From positions 1 to 48,812 of the forward strand of contig MU616726.1 in NCBI GenBank assembly GCA_025201705.1: 48,812 bases of DNA, given 5' to 3'. The stretch comes from Dissophora ornata. Its lineage: Eukaryota > Mortierellomycota > Mortierellomycetes > Mortierellales > Mortierellaceae. Position 1 is the stretch's first letter, and each line of letters starts with the position of its first letter. The position numbers and the translations under genes were made by a program. Below are positions 37,738-48,788 of the stretch, piece by piece. The notes under the pieces were generated by a model, which saw only the letters and a list, made by a program, of their open reading frames with translations, was not told the DNA's origin and made no database searches.

Positions 37738-38542
37738 TATAAAGCACAATGGCATAGGGTTAATAACAGGCACCCACTTCTTGACCTCATGCTCATGTAT
37801 ATGACGAATCCATGGCGAAAAACACACTGCTGCCAGGAAAGAAAGGTTCGTCAGGACCTTGCAACCCCCTTCTTCATCATCATCAAACTCCTCGCTACCT
37901 CGTTATTACCTGCTGACACAGGTCTGATTTCAGAAATTCTCCCGCCCTCGTCCTGAGTATACCCCGAGAGTCCAATTCCGTGATCCGTTGTGTCATCTCG
38001 TTCTTCACCGCGTAATGTGGTATAGCTGCCAAGGACTTTTGTAAAGTCGCTGCTGGATCCACTACATCGTCCAAGTCTGCCAAGGTCGACGCTGGCATTG
38101 AATTGTTCAACTTGTGTTCCTGTGACCCAGGCTTCGTAGGTTTGGTCCACAACGATCGTAGCGTTCCTATCCTGGATAGAGATAATTGTCCCTGCAATGG
38201 CTCCCTGCTCCAAGGCTGAAGACTCCTCACGACACTTTGAGTGTACATCTCCTTCCAAGGCGAAGTCTTGCTAATGCTTGCGTGTCGATGGATCCATGAA
38301 ACAGCTGGGGCGTGCTTGTTCGTCTCGTTGAGGGTATGTGTGCAAGTACGAGCAATAGGTCCTATGACTCTGCGTCGCGAAAATAGCGTCCCATTGCGGG
38401 ATGAGGTAGAAAGAGCTGCTTTGGGGACGGCACTGATAGCAGACGCGGCGGGAGAAAGTACTCCTGGCTTGGGTATCGCGATAGCGGCGAGTGAAAATAT
38501 GCTGCTGAAGAGTCGTGCCGGACAAGGAAGTTTACCATGCAT
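36529..38542 (-). CDS. MRS2: Mitochondrial magnesium channel MRS2 (CorA family)
   Basis: Mrs2 is a pentameric Mg2+ channel of the inner mitochondrial membrane. Four exons (38542-37910, 37664-37411, 37267-37056, 36944-36529) join in phase to about 504 residues. The N-terminus is long, Ser/Arg/Ala-rich and presequence-like. Family motifs follow in order: ELDSRGILRTRAGEFLKSDL, then HGIHPRDLRKIDGG across the first splice, VILVRPNVIIVNLGHIRALI, PFEFRALEAIF across the second, and NEDLAAMYLTEAK across the third. The last exon holds span 1, the GMN selectivity motif in LYGMNVQN (about 460-462), a loop with acidic residues (YLEHDPNAF) and span 2 (VSATAAVVGGTVFAACA). The C-terminus is basic (RKLRVLAKGTT), on the matrix side. 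The first intron contains a 44-nt homopolymer. Standard length and motifs make the call firm. Confidence 0.95.
37692..37735. repeat. 44-nt A homopolymer inside MRS2 intron 1
   Basis: On the coding strand this is an unbroken run of 44 T just upstream of the acceptor of intron 1, where a polypyrimidine tract would sit. Such a long run is prone to length change and sequencing error. Confidence 0.9.
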
Positions 38543-38807
38543 TTCTTCTCTGACTCAATAACGTTGCTCCCGTCCTTCGCTGGCGTGGAGAAATCAGATG
38601 GCGGCGAATTAGTGGAATGGAAGGCAATGGATGGGGAAAAGAAGGAGAGATGTGCCAATGATTCTTCTCTTTTCATGCGTCGCGCACCACCTCTTTGTCG
38701 ACGCATTAAAGTTTCGCGCGTGCTAACTGAGGTCATCGTGATTCTGTGGCACACTTCTCATGGTTTTTTCTTTAATGAAGGTGCATGGTGCTCGTACGTA
38801 AAAAATA

Positions 38808-40508
38808 TTAGCGATATCCTCTTCCGCCTGCTCGGCCATACTGGTCTATCGTACTTGAATGGTCGTTGTAACCAAACGGATCTGTACTTCTGTTCGCCAG
38901 GTCCGCGTCCGCCTGTGCGAAATACTGAGCCAGCTCATCATCTTGATTGTATTCGTACACATCCGGATCCTCCTCGTGACCTTGCATCCGCGACTGTTCG
39001 TATCCAGCGCCAGCGGAAGCTCTTGTCGTTGCTCGTCTCTGCTGCTCCTGCTGCCGAGTGAAATGACGAATCAAGTCGGCGCTGCCAGGAGAATCTGGCC
39101 TTGGAGCCATCTCTACAGCTACTGGCGGACGCATCTGATCGCGCTCGTGCTGCTCGGTCGCTGCAGCCGCTGCTGCAACCAGGGCAGCCTGTGCAGCCGT
39201 GTCCCTGTTCTCGAGCGCCTGTTTCTCCATGTCTTGCTGCTCCAATAGTTGCTTCTCCTTCTCTTGCGCCAACTCGGCGGGTGTCTGATCGATACCGGCT
39301 CGTGTTCCCCAACCAACCTCGTGCAGCGTAAAGAGGGCGTAGATCTTCATGATGGCAAAGTAGTAGCCAAAGATCAAAAAACCGGGCACCCAGATGACGT
39401 CCTGAGGGCGCTTGAACAAATGCGGCAGCAGCTTGATGATTCTCGTCATCATAAGCCAGACAATGTAGGAAATGATGATGTCCCAGAGCGGCAAGTGGAA
39501 CTTGCCCTCGCATGCCATGACAACCACAGAGATGGGTCCCGAGAGCAGCGTGATGGGGTTGAAGATCTTGTCGATCATTGTAAAGGCTACAAAGGGGTGT
39601 CGGCTCCAGATTTTGCGCTCCGTGAACAGAGAACGGAAGTCTGAACGCCAGGTGTTTCGGGTCCATCGCAAGACCTGCTTGACGAAGCGCCAGTTGTTTT
39701 TGAAGGTCGAGAGCAGCTCGGCCTCTTTGCAGATTTGGACGTAGGTGTTCCAGCCATAGTAAACCATCCAGCGCGTCAAGAACTTGTCGTCTCCTGAGTT
39801 GAGAGGGTACTTACCCAGCCAAAAGTCGTGCGTGAACTGGTATTGGAACTGGGGGTCCTGCAGAATACATGTGCGGTAGGCGGCTGTTCGGCCAGACAGA
39901 CAACAAACCCCGCCATCGATATGAGTTGATGCCGCAATCTCGATGTTACGGATCGTAAGGCGGAACCCCGCCAGGACCTCCCAGACAGTCTGATACCGAC
40001 CCACAGACTTGACAGTCTGCGAAGTACCGACACCTCCCATGTTAGGATCCTCAAAGCAGGCTAGGATGTACTCCAGCGTCTGAGGCCCCCAAATAGCGTC
40101 GTCGTCTGCAAAGACAATGATCTCGCTGGTGGTATTCCGGATGCCCTCGACCATCTGAAGTCTCTTGTTGGCCTTTGGCACAGTCAGGACTCGGATTCTG
40201 GTTGGGTCGACAGAGTTGGCGAGCTCCTGCAGGGCATCCTTCATCTTTGTCTCTGTGATGATGATAATCTCCTTTGGGTTGTTGACGAGCCAGGAGTGAG
40301 CAGCCTCCTTGAACTCTTCTCCGGCATCGATGGTGGGTACGATGATGGTGACGTCGTACTCGGCGCGGTAGGTGGGATTGGCCTTGGGCATCATTGGGCG
40401 ATAGAAGAAATAGGCGAGCAGCTTGATGGTAAACCACAGGTACCGATAGAAACCAATCACTCCCAACGGCACAAACACCGGGAAGAGGTCCTTTGTTAGG
40501 TACAGCAT
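38808..40508 (-). CDS. GT2 processive polysaccharide synthase (Cps1/hyaluronan-synthase-like)
   Basis: This is a family 2 glycosyltransferase of the Cps1 type (related to fungal capsular polysaccharide and hyaluronan synthases), making an extracellular polysaccharide at the plasma membrane. It is a single exon of 566 residues from an ATG at 40508. Two spans precede the GT2 domain (residues 7-35). The domain shows VTIIVPTIDAGEEF, then the nucleotide-binding DDD at about 135-137 in VFADDDAIW. GDDKFLTRW (about 239-247) and QVLRW (about 278-282) are the acceptor and processivity motifs. DGGVCCLSGRTAAYR lies between. Several C-terminal spans follow (ISVVVMACEGKF..., IWVPGFLIFGYYFAIM). The last 150 residues are cytosolic, Gln/Ala-rich and probably coiled coil (EKEKQLLEQQDMEKQALE). 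The sugar product cannot be read from sequence. Confidence 0.85.
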   Translation of the reverse strand: MLYLTKDLFPVFVPLGVIGFYRYLWFTIKLLAYFFYRPMMPKANPTYRAEYDVTIIVPTIDAGEEFKEAAHSWLVNNPKEIIIITETKMKDALQELANSVDPTRIRVLTVPKANKRLQMVEGIRNTTSEIIVFADDDAIWGPQTLEYILACFEDPNMGGVGTSQTVKSVGRYQTVWEVLAGFRLTIRNIEIAASTHIDGGVCCLSGRTAAYRTCILQDPQFQYQFTHDFWLGKYPLNSGDDKFLTRWMVYYGWNTYVQICKEAELLSTFKNNWRFVKQVLRWTRNTWRSDFRSLFTERKIWSRHPFVAFTMIDKIFNPITLLSGPISVVVMACEGKFHLPLWDIIISYIVWLMMTRIIKLLPHLFKRPQDVIWVPGFLIFGYYFAIMKIYALFTLHEVGWGTRAGIDQTPAELAQEKEKQLLEQQDMEKQALENRDTAAQAALVAAAAAATEQHERDQMRPPVAVEMAPRPDSPGSADLIRHFTRQQEQQRRATTRASAGAGYEQSRMQGHEEDPDVYEYNQDDELAQYFAQADADLANRSTDPFGYNDHSSTIDQYGRAGGRGYR

Positions 40509-43500
40509 GGCTGTGTGTCGTTATACAGAGTGTCTAGATATGTCTATGGGAATGGCGTCTCGGGGGGGGGGAGTGTGCAGGAGTGGGAGTATGAGGGGCC
40601 TGCGAGACTAGGCCTGGAAGATATGATGCCCGTTGAAGAACTACTTTGAAGAGCGGAGTGGACAGGTGTCAATTTTGAATAGTATTACATTCTTTTTTTT
40701 TCTTTTCAGGAACACACTACGATGGTCGGAACACGGGGATGCCCTTGACCCGACAACCTGGATGCATCGCGGATGCGTGTAGTACCTGAGATTGTGAGAA
40801 TGGACTGTCGGCGTCTGCTTGCTGGGGATGTAGCTGGCGAGTTGATGGCGGGGAGGGAACGAGGAGAGGAAAGGCGTTTTTTGGGGATGGAGCGGATTGT
40901 CTGTGTGCGTGCAAGAGAAGGATGAGGAGTGAATGCGAGATGGGGGAATAGGGTGAAAAGGGGGATGGGGGTGGAGTGAGGGACACCCCGTGCTGGCAGT
41001 TGCAGTTGTTGTTGTTGTTGTTGTTGTGACAAGAGAGAACGAGAAAACGGCCGTTGCCAAAGCGAGAGAACAGTGTCCATCCAGGAACAGCGTGCGGGGC
41101 TTGCTCGCTCGCTCTCCTCTCGCTCTCCTCTCGCTCTCGCTCGCCCGCTCCTCGTTCTCTTGCGGACATTCATCTCGCGCGGCGCCGCTTTTAGTTCTGA
41201 GTGGTGCACACATCCACACCGCAAAAATAGCAAATAGCATTTCATCGCCCCCCCACCAGACCATGTAAAAATAGAAATAGAAATGGCAACCGACACAGCA
41301 TGGAACAGGGCACGCGTGGTGCTCCCTGTGCGGCACCTGTCTACACCCCATCGCCGCAATGCCCTCAATGCTCGCCGCCCCCTCTCTCGCCCACAAGCCT
41401 TTCAAATGAGAACCTTCATCAAAACGGCGCTCTGCTTTTCAACCCAACATGAACGAATACACGTGCATAAAGACCTTCCTGGTTTCCCGTGATCGACTGA
41501 CTGCCCACATGCAACTTTTCTAGGAGGCTGCAGGGGGCTGTCTGCAATTTGAACACGAAGCGATCAAGGCGCTGAGCCATGGCACTTAGGGGACCGCGTT
41601 TCTTGGAAATCTCCCAAACTGATCCAAACCCAGGAAGCGGAGCTGGCATAGCATATGCAGGAAGACAAAGTGCAACAGATCTCCGCTGTCGTTTCCTGGG
41701 GATCGAGATATCCCTTGTAGTCTGCCACAGATGCACGCCTGCGAATGTAATCCAACCCAATACAAACATACTCCATCCGCCACTCCAATCTCTGTGAGCC
41801 CCCCGGACCTGCACCTCGCGGAGACACGTATAAACAGATTGTGATCTAGGGATTAACCGATAGGCCGAGATCCTAAGTTAAGCAGATCAAAGGGCTTTGC
41901 GCTTTGCTCAATAGGTGCTCATAACGCTCTCTCCTCCACGCGCGCTCTTTCTCCGTCTATCTTTCTGTTTCTTCTCTCATCTCCTTTGATGCCGGAAGAA
42001 ACCTCGCGTCAGCCTCTTCTTCTACATCTGTCCACCTGTGAATCACTCCTCGACCGAGCGTATTAGATTGTTTTCCTCCCTCACACTAGAACTCCTAGCA
42101 AAGTATTGCTCGGTATCTTCAACATCGCAAGGTACCCCCTATGCTCGCGCCTGCAGCGATCACTGGTGACGACAATGATGACAGCAAGGAACACAGTACA
42201 TGAGCGCATGTAAACTATGGTTCATCAATATCTAGTCTATGATGCTGGTGCGATAACAGCCGTACTGCAATAAATAAGTACATGTTTTTGGGGAAGGTTT
42301 TTTTATGTTAATTGAACTCAAAAAAGGTACACCGAGAGCTGAGTTGTTGTAATTAGTGTTTGTATTGTTTGTGTTTTACTAAAAATGTTGTTTGTGTTTG
42401 ATGCTGGTCTTTTATTTTTGTCCTCTCGCAGACAAATCTCGCCATGTTTGAGTTGTCCAGCAGGAACAGCATCATCATCATAGTCCGGCGTGTTCGCAAC
42501 AGGGTGCTTCTGCTTGTTTTGTTTTCGGTTCTTCGCAGGGAAATCTTGGATGAGCATTGAGTTGAGCAATTTTTTTTGATCCTACAGCGGAGAGTGAATG
42601 GACAGAGAACGCGATAACTCTTCGATAGGTACCACTGCCACATCCAAAATAAAAAAAAATCCCGCAACATACCTTGCTGTGCTCGACCAAAGCGAAGGTG
42701 TGAAGTGATCAGTCTTAAACACCGCTACTCTGGGCTGTCGACCCAGCGAGAAGGCGGTGCATGTTCGTAAACAGGACAAGAAAAGGCGGAGGCACAGCGC
42801 GAACGCACACTTTGAGAGACAGTGAAAGAAGCACAAGGTCCATGTGAACGAGGCCTTGTCCCTGGGCCCTGCTCCGTTTGGTGTTCACATTGCAGGAGGG
42901 GAAGAATGATTTTTTGTTGACTTCCAACGGGAGAAGGACTGAGCATAGGTGCATCTATCTCTTTTAGAAAACGATCCAGAATCTCTGAATCTCCACGGAG
43001 CAGAAACTAGGATGATAGATGACAAAAGTCGTGCGGCGTGCATTTTTATTTTTTTTGCGCTCCACGCGTTTGCACTTTGCATGAGGAGAAAGAGAAGAGA
43101 AAGAGAGACATGCAAAGGAGGGGACGGTGTCTGGGACTTGGATGTGGTGCGTGGTGCTCTGTATGTTTCGATGCAATATGGTTCGCAGGCAAGGGGTGGC
43201 ACTTAAAATAGGGTTGGTGTGAGTTTGCGATAACCAAACCTCCACGGGCCCTCGAGACTCGAGACAGACCGTCTGTTTTTATGTTGCAAACAACTGAGCA
43301 GAAGAGCGGAAACAGAGGCAAAGTGAAGAGGCGTCCGCTCTAGTTCTTTTCTTCTGTGTTTCTGCCTTCTTCGCCTTCTCCCCCCTTCTTCCTCCTCCTC
43401 CACAGCCGCTGCCACCGCTTGTTTACTCTCTCTTCCCCTCTCCTCCTCCTCGACAACGCCCCTCTCCAATCTCCACTCTTCCCGTCGCCACTCGTCAACA

Positions 43501-43886
43501 ACGATCGATCCTCGCTGCGTACCTTCTTTTTATTGTCCCGCCATCTCATCCACTATCAAACGATCGCCACTTCCTCGGTCCTGAAACTCCCACTCTCAGT
43601 CGCTTACCGAATCAACTGCAATCCTTACACTCTCTCGCCCAAATAGGCCCTCTCTCCTTCCTTGTCCTCGCTCTCCCAACGCTCCATTCCCCCGACAACT
43701 CAATCCCCCCTCCCCTTCAGCACCTGCTAGTTGCCCTTCAGGAACGATAATAGCGTTGCACTTCCAGACCAAAGGAACTCTCGTTGGGGCCGCTACTAGA
43801 ACTAAGGGATTTCACGCACCTCAACGGCCATCCGAGCTTTTGTGTGTCACATTCCTTTCCAAGGCATATCTAGTTGACAAGTCGCC
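40509..43886. other. Long intergenic region, GT2 promoter to tetraspanin promoter
   Basis: About 3.4 kb. It contains CT-rich tandem units (41111-41140), (GTT)7 at 41005-41025 and a CACGTG at 41460-41465. A minus-strand stretch at about 42318-42690 contains a GTATGT donor and a CTGTAG acceptor. One frame then reads DQKKLLNSMLIQDFPAKNRK but has no upstream start, so it is not called. Near 43336-43560 the sequence is CT-rich, as in the 5' UTR of the tetraspanin. Short frames near 41420-41830 are unrecognised. Confidence 0.45.
41005..41025. repeat. (GTT)7 microsatellite
   Basis: Seven perfect GTT units in the upstream region of the GT2 gene. Confidence 0.9.
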
Positions 43887-46155
43887 ATGTCATACGACCG
43901 TGTCAAAGCAGCCGACAGCAAGACCTATAGTTCGTCGAATGGACGTCCCAGGTACGACCCTGCGGGCATAGAGGCGATTTCTGAGATGTTGCAATATTCT
44001 GTATGCATATCAAAGATCGAAATGCAAGGTGTATGATCCCAATGCGTCAACTGGCCTCGCAAATGCAGACTTTTCCACATTTGACGCTTCTCCAGCAACA
44101 GCGAAAGAGCCGAATCGACTTGTGGATTGGATGGCGCACTGTGTGGTTGTTGATACTTTGCTCGGACAAGCTGACAAGGAGGTGGAATAGCAGGAACTGA
44201 AAAATGCAATCCAGACATATTTGACCACCCCACTATCCTTGCTTTCTGGCCGTTACACTCAACTCACCCTTTCCCTCTCTCTTGCAGCCCTGTTGATGTA
44301 GATGAAGATGTGACAGCGCCCGGGTCACCGTATCTCGAGCTCATCAATCAATCCTTTTCCGCAGAGCAAGACCTGTCCTTGCCTGATCGGGTCATCACAA
44401 GCCCCGTTCTAGAGAATGCCAACGCCGTTCACGCTGGCCAGTCCCCAACCATCCCATTAAAGCCCAAGGACCGCATTGTCAACTCACTTTTTAAACGGGG
44501 GAGCAAGGACACGTTGGCAAGCAACAACGCATCCTCGCCAATCATTTCTCCACATTCTCCTGCACTGACGAGAGCACAACAGCCTGCATTGCAGCAAGGG
44601 CAGACACCCTCGGACGGATCATCTTCATCTCTCTCTACCACGGTTTCGACACCAGTTCTCGCCAAGTCTATCCTTAAACAGAATCGAGGAACGGCGAACA
44701 ACGGTAGCAATGGCAACAGTAACGGTCTAGCACCCTCTGTTCCTTATAGTTCACGCCCAGCCATGGCCTCACAGCAATACCCAAATGAACAGCAATACGC
44801 CCCTGCAGGATACCAGCAGCAACCAACCAACAACCTAAATAACAGCTACAACACCAACAGTTACCCCCCTCTCCCCGCCACGTTAGCAGGCGCAGGTACA
44901 CTTACTCGTCCGGCATCACCTTTCGCCATGGCACCATCTTCGGGTGGGTCTTTGGATGGTCGCGACAATACAAATAGCGTCAGCTCAACACACCGATCCT
45001 CCAGAAACCTTAGCCCTGGAGCAGATCCGACTTACAACCTGACACAGACAGATCTCACGCTGGATGGTCTTGCACAACGATGGTACGCTTACCAGGCCGT
45101 AATGAGGAAGCACTACGCGGAAGACCCGTTCTACAGACGCTGGACGAAATCCAAGTGGATTTTGCTCTTGACGGCCATCATGCTACTTGGATATTCGTGC
45201 ACTGTCTTCGGAATCTGCCTTGGATATATTCTACACAGTAAGGCCATGTGTTGTTATTTTCGGGCAGCTTTACAGGGTCATCCCTCATTTCGACCATTGC
45301 CTTGCTTTGTTTTCTGGGACTGTGACAATGATCTATTCTAACCCGTCCATTCTCTAGAATTCGACTTGGCGGTCGTTGTGATGGAGTTCCACGGCAATCT
45401 TATCTACTGTACGTTTTTAACTATCATTTTCTGTGCACAAAGGACTTCAATGATCCAGCTATGCATTGGAGAAAGGAAAAGATCTACTCATTAATAAGCC
45501 CTTTTTTTAAAAAAAAAACAGTGGGATTAGTGGGATCCATACTTGGAATTGTAGCGGCGATCGTGGGGCTGATTGGGATCTTTCGCGAGAATAGGATGTA
45601 TTTGTCCATTTATTCGTTGATGCTCTGGCCTGTGTTCATGTTCTATGTCTCGGTCGGCTACATTGCGTTCCGACGTGCCAAAAGCCAGCTGCGTGCACAT
45701 CTCAAGGATGAATGGATTAAATCGTACACGCGGGACCAACGACTTGTAGTCCAAAGCAACGTATGTGTGCCACTATTTATTTATTATTATTATTATCTGC
45801 ACCACAAACGCGTCTTCTGCCTTGCAACGCATGTTGTCTGTCTACTAACGGATTAAATTGTTCGCTTTTTTTTTTTGTTTCTTTCTAGTTAAAATGCTGT
45901 GGATACCAGGACCCGACGTGGTATGGCGAGTACGATTTGCGTTGCTTCCCCATGACGATTCTGCCGGGCTGTCAGCACAAATACAACCTTTACGAGGACA
46001 AGTTGTTGTCAACATTCTGGACTGTATCGTTCTCACTTGTTCCTTTCCAGTTGCTTGTTATGGTTGCGTCTCTGTTGTGCTCAAACCACGTTGATGGCAT
46101 GCTGCGTTCAGGGCGGCCTGGATTGAAAAGTTTCAAGGAAGAGAAGCAGGATTGA
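43887..46155 (+). CDS. Tetraspanin
   Basis: A tetraspanin: a four-span membrane scaffold that organises partners in plasma membrane microdomains. Five exons (43887-43951, 44288-45237, 45358-45408, 45522-45760, 45889-46155) join in phase to about 523 residues. A first coding exon of 65 nt (MSYDRVKAADSKTYSSSNGR) is followed by a 336-nt intron. The N-terminal region of about 310 residues is Ser/Asn/Gln-rich, disordered and cytosolic. Span 1 is about 312-337 (WILLLTAIMLLGYSCTVFGI). Span 2 is GLVGSILGIVAAIVGLIGIF, span 3 YLSIYSLMLWPVFMFYVSVG. The large loop has the diagnostic CCG (438-440, LKCCGYQDP) plus DLRCFPMTILPGC, giving four cysteines. Span 4 is VSFSLVPFQLLVMVASLL. The C-terminus is Lys-rich. 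The overall layout fits fungal Tsp2/Tsp3-like proteins rather than the short Pls1 type. Confidence 0.85.
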
Positions 46156-46352
46156 AAAATTCGCTCTTATCTCTTATCATTCCTCACTGTCCACATGTAC
46201 TTTCCTTTTCACAACCAATGATTCTCATAGAAAAAGGGGGAAATTTACCCTCGCACTAATTAAAAATAAACCCTTCCTCTGATCGTTATAAGAATGTTTT
46301 ATGGATGCTTTTAAATGCTTGCAAAGGAGCAAGAAGGGTATATCACCGGCCT

Positions 46353-46685
46353 TTAATAGATTTGTGCTCTTGATCTTTGGTTGTATCGGCTTTTTTTTTT
46401 CTTTTTTTTTTTTTTGCGAACGTTGGGGGTCCAGTATATGACCTCGTCCTTCAACACACACGAGATGCCCGCAACGGCCGTTTTGCTGCCAGCAGTAATG
46501 TACGCGACCGCGTTGAAGATACCTCCACCAGCGGACGTAGAGGACGCGGAAGGTGATGAGGCGGCCATGGAAGATTCGTGGCCGAGCGAGACCGCAGCAA
46601 TGTTGTTTGTCTTGGAAGAGCTGGAGATGGTGCGGCGAGCAGCTGGGAATGCGGCCTTGAAGAGGGAGCTTCGGATCATGGGCAT
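46353..46685 (-). CDS. Small protein with mitochondrial presequence-like N-terminus
   Basis: A single frame of about 110 residues starting at ATG 46685 (a second ATG at 46679). The start MIRSSLFKAAFPAARRTISS is Arg/Ser/Ala-rich without acidic residues, as in mitochondrial presequences. The middle is Ala/Ser/Gly-rich, then FNAVAYITAGSKTAVAGISC and DEVIYWTPNVRK. A long A-rich homopolymer (46391-46415, T on the plus strand) then encodes a run of Lys. The true 3' end may be earlier or displaced by an unseen intron. The family is not recognised. It could be a mitochondrial respiratory or import accessory subunit, which is only a guess. Confidence 0.55.
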   Translation of the reverse strand: MPMIRSSLFKAAFPAARRTISSSSKTNNIAAVSLGHESSMAASSPSASSTSAGGGIFNAVAYITAGSKTAVAGISCVLKDEVIYWTPNVRKKKKKKKKSRYNQRSRAQIY

Positions 46686-48664
46686 GGTGGTGCTAATAAT
46701 GATCTTGTGAATGTTGGTGTCTTTGGGAGCTTCAAGAGGACGTAGCGGTTATTTTGGTTGGAGAAGAGAAGAGAGAAAGGCAAAAGTTGAAGTTGATGAG
46801 TCGCTCTATTTTGTTAACCCACGGTGCTGGAAGAACGGAGATAAGGCAACTTCAAATGGCGGCTACGCTCAAATCTTTGGTGTGGACTGGAGACGTACTG
46901 AACTGCGACCGTCGGGGTGTGGATTGAACGGCGGTCGAAAATCGATAACGACGGGCTTATCGTTTAACACATTGTTGAGGCCGAGGAAGAGAAATAACGG
47001 CCCCCATTGGTACGCTCACACATGTGGTGTTAACGGTGGGTGCTGATGTGCGATGATGCCTTGGTTCTATACTATCGTCTTGAACAACTACTACAGCATC
47101 GACCAGATTCCAAAAGAACAAAATCTGGGTCGTCCGTAAGCTAGATACCTTGGGTGAAACAAGTGCATTTTATTTGAAGTTTGTCGACGAGGTCTATGAT
47201 AGGCTCTGGCAGTGGAATGTGTTTCGACGTTCAAGTCCCGCCAATCTCCAACGTCTGTGACACAGGCACGAGTTTCTCGAAATAAACGTCCACGCTGTGA
47301 TGGGAAGCTGTGGTGTCAAATCAAATACGCAGCGCGTCTGCGTGGGAGAAACGTGGTACAGTACTTCCGTTCCGTGGGCACTTTCAGATCCACATGATTG
47401 CAGTCCATGCCATAGAGTCGAATCCGGTTTGTGATCTATGACATCAAGATCGAGGAGTGCCTCGGCTGTTCAAAGTGCTGTTACTAGCACTCGCCTGGAG
47501 CCTGGCGTCAACGGCTGCGGGCACGCAAGGTGCCGCGAAGCGAGGGCGAGTCTGGGAAAGAATATAATGGGTCCGGCCATAAGGTCGCCAGTGGTGATGC
47601 ATAAGGGATATTGCTATATGTACCTATGTACCGTATGCATTATCAATGGCGACTTTTCTGTTTTGAACCCATACATCAGCGGCCCCTGCTGCATGGAACT
47701 TCCAAGAGGGCGTTCCGTGCGAGTTGAGGGGCTGGTTGTACGCATTGGGGTATTGCTGCGATTTCTGAGACCGAGGCTGTCGAGCGAGTATACTGGCAGT
47801 ATATGGCGAGGATTTTGCAGATGAGTGGAAGCAAATTGGTTCTCAGTCGGTGGACGATGACCACCCTCCTCGGATTGGCGCTGCTGAGGGTGCAGTTCTG
47901 AATGTCTGCCAAGCGAATTTTTTCTCGGTAATGATGGTAGCACAGACAGTTATGAGGTCGATGCTGTTGTTGTTGTTGTTGATAGTTCTGTGCAGTGTAG
48001 GTCAGTGCCAATGCTTCTATCTGCTGCTAGGTAATACCTGTTGGCAAAAAAGATGGACGGCATCAAGGCTATTTCCCCGCCAGGAGTGAAAACAGTAGTC
48101 GAGTGGCCATGGCTGCTAAAGTCGCTTTCTGCACTCGGAGCAGGATGACTGAGCGAGCTAACTATCGGTGCCTCGACTGAGGGGGTCGACTTCGTAATGC
48201 TGAATCGTAAGCGATATTTGTGAGTTCAATGGAGGCAGTCGTAGGCTTTGGGTTGAGCAATGTTAGGTAATTCATGTTGTTTTTAAGACTTAGGGACTCT
48301 TGTCGAAGAGGGAGTAATGAGTTTCGTTGCGGCGATCTTTGGATGTGAATACAGGGGTTTGCAAAACATGGTAAAATAGCAATAAGCAATCAATTGAGCG
48401 AGGACAGAACAAAGTGCGTGGAACCGAACATGACCCCTAGGCCCTAAAAACCGGGTACATGACATTGACTGGATTACATTTATGCTTGTGTATACTGCTG
48501 CAGTTGCTGATTCCTCCTGTTGGTCCGCTCGTAATGAAGTGAGTATTTTTATCTCCAAGACTGCCCACATGGCAAGAAAGAACAAACGTAGTCGTGGGAG
48601 GACATGACAAACGAAAAAAAAGGGAAGGCTCTTTCCAGGCACAAAAAAAAAGACTCAAAATTAA
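46686..48664. other. Intergenic region with no recognised gene
   Basis: About 2 kb. Short frames on both strands are unsupported. One plus-strand window near 47800-47910 reads YGEDFADEWKQIG in one frame but stops upstream. (GTT)5 at 47966-47980. A decayed gene or non-coding RNA cannot be excluded. Confidence 0.4.
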
Positions 48665-48737
48665 TGTTCCTGGACGGGTTCGAACCGCCGATCTTCACTT
48701 AGTAAGAGTGACGCGCTAACCACTACGCTACAAGAAC
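48665..48737 (-). tRNA. tRNA-Val(TAC)
   Basis: The minus strand gives acceptor GTTCTTG/CAGGAAC with discriminator A, D-arm GCGTAGTGGTTAGCGC, anticodon arm TCACT-CTTACTA-AGTGA (perfect five-pair stem, anticodon TAC), and T-arm GGCGG-TTCGAAC-CCGTC. Position 37 is T rather than a purine. T-runs follow downstream. A GTCACGTGAC palindrome lies 42 bp upstream. The D-arm matches eukaryotic valine tRNAs, supporting the assignment. Confidence 0.85.
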
Positions 48738-48778
48738 CCGAAAGCCTGAGATCAATTATCATAGAAATAGGCAACGAA

Positions 48779-48788
48779 GTCACGTGAC
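48779..48788. promoter_or_regulatory. CACGTG palindrome upstream of tRNA-Val(TAC)
   Basis: GTCACGTGAC, with its core beginning 44 bp upstream of the tRNA 5' end. It is the third tRNA gene in the window with this element. Confidence 0.55.

Noticed and set aside
41419..41827. Minus-strand frames of 87 and 131 codons
   Set aside because: Their upstream ends are GTG codons without an ATG, and no family or splice structure supports them.
47180..47250. B-box-like GTTCAAGTCCC as a fourth tRNA
   Set aside because: The T-stem does not pair and no acceptor or anticodon stem can be built around it.
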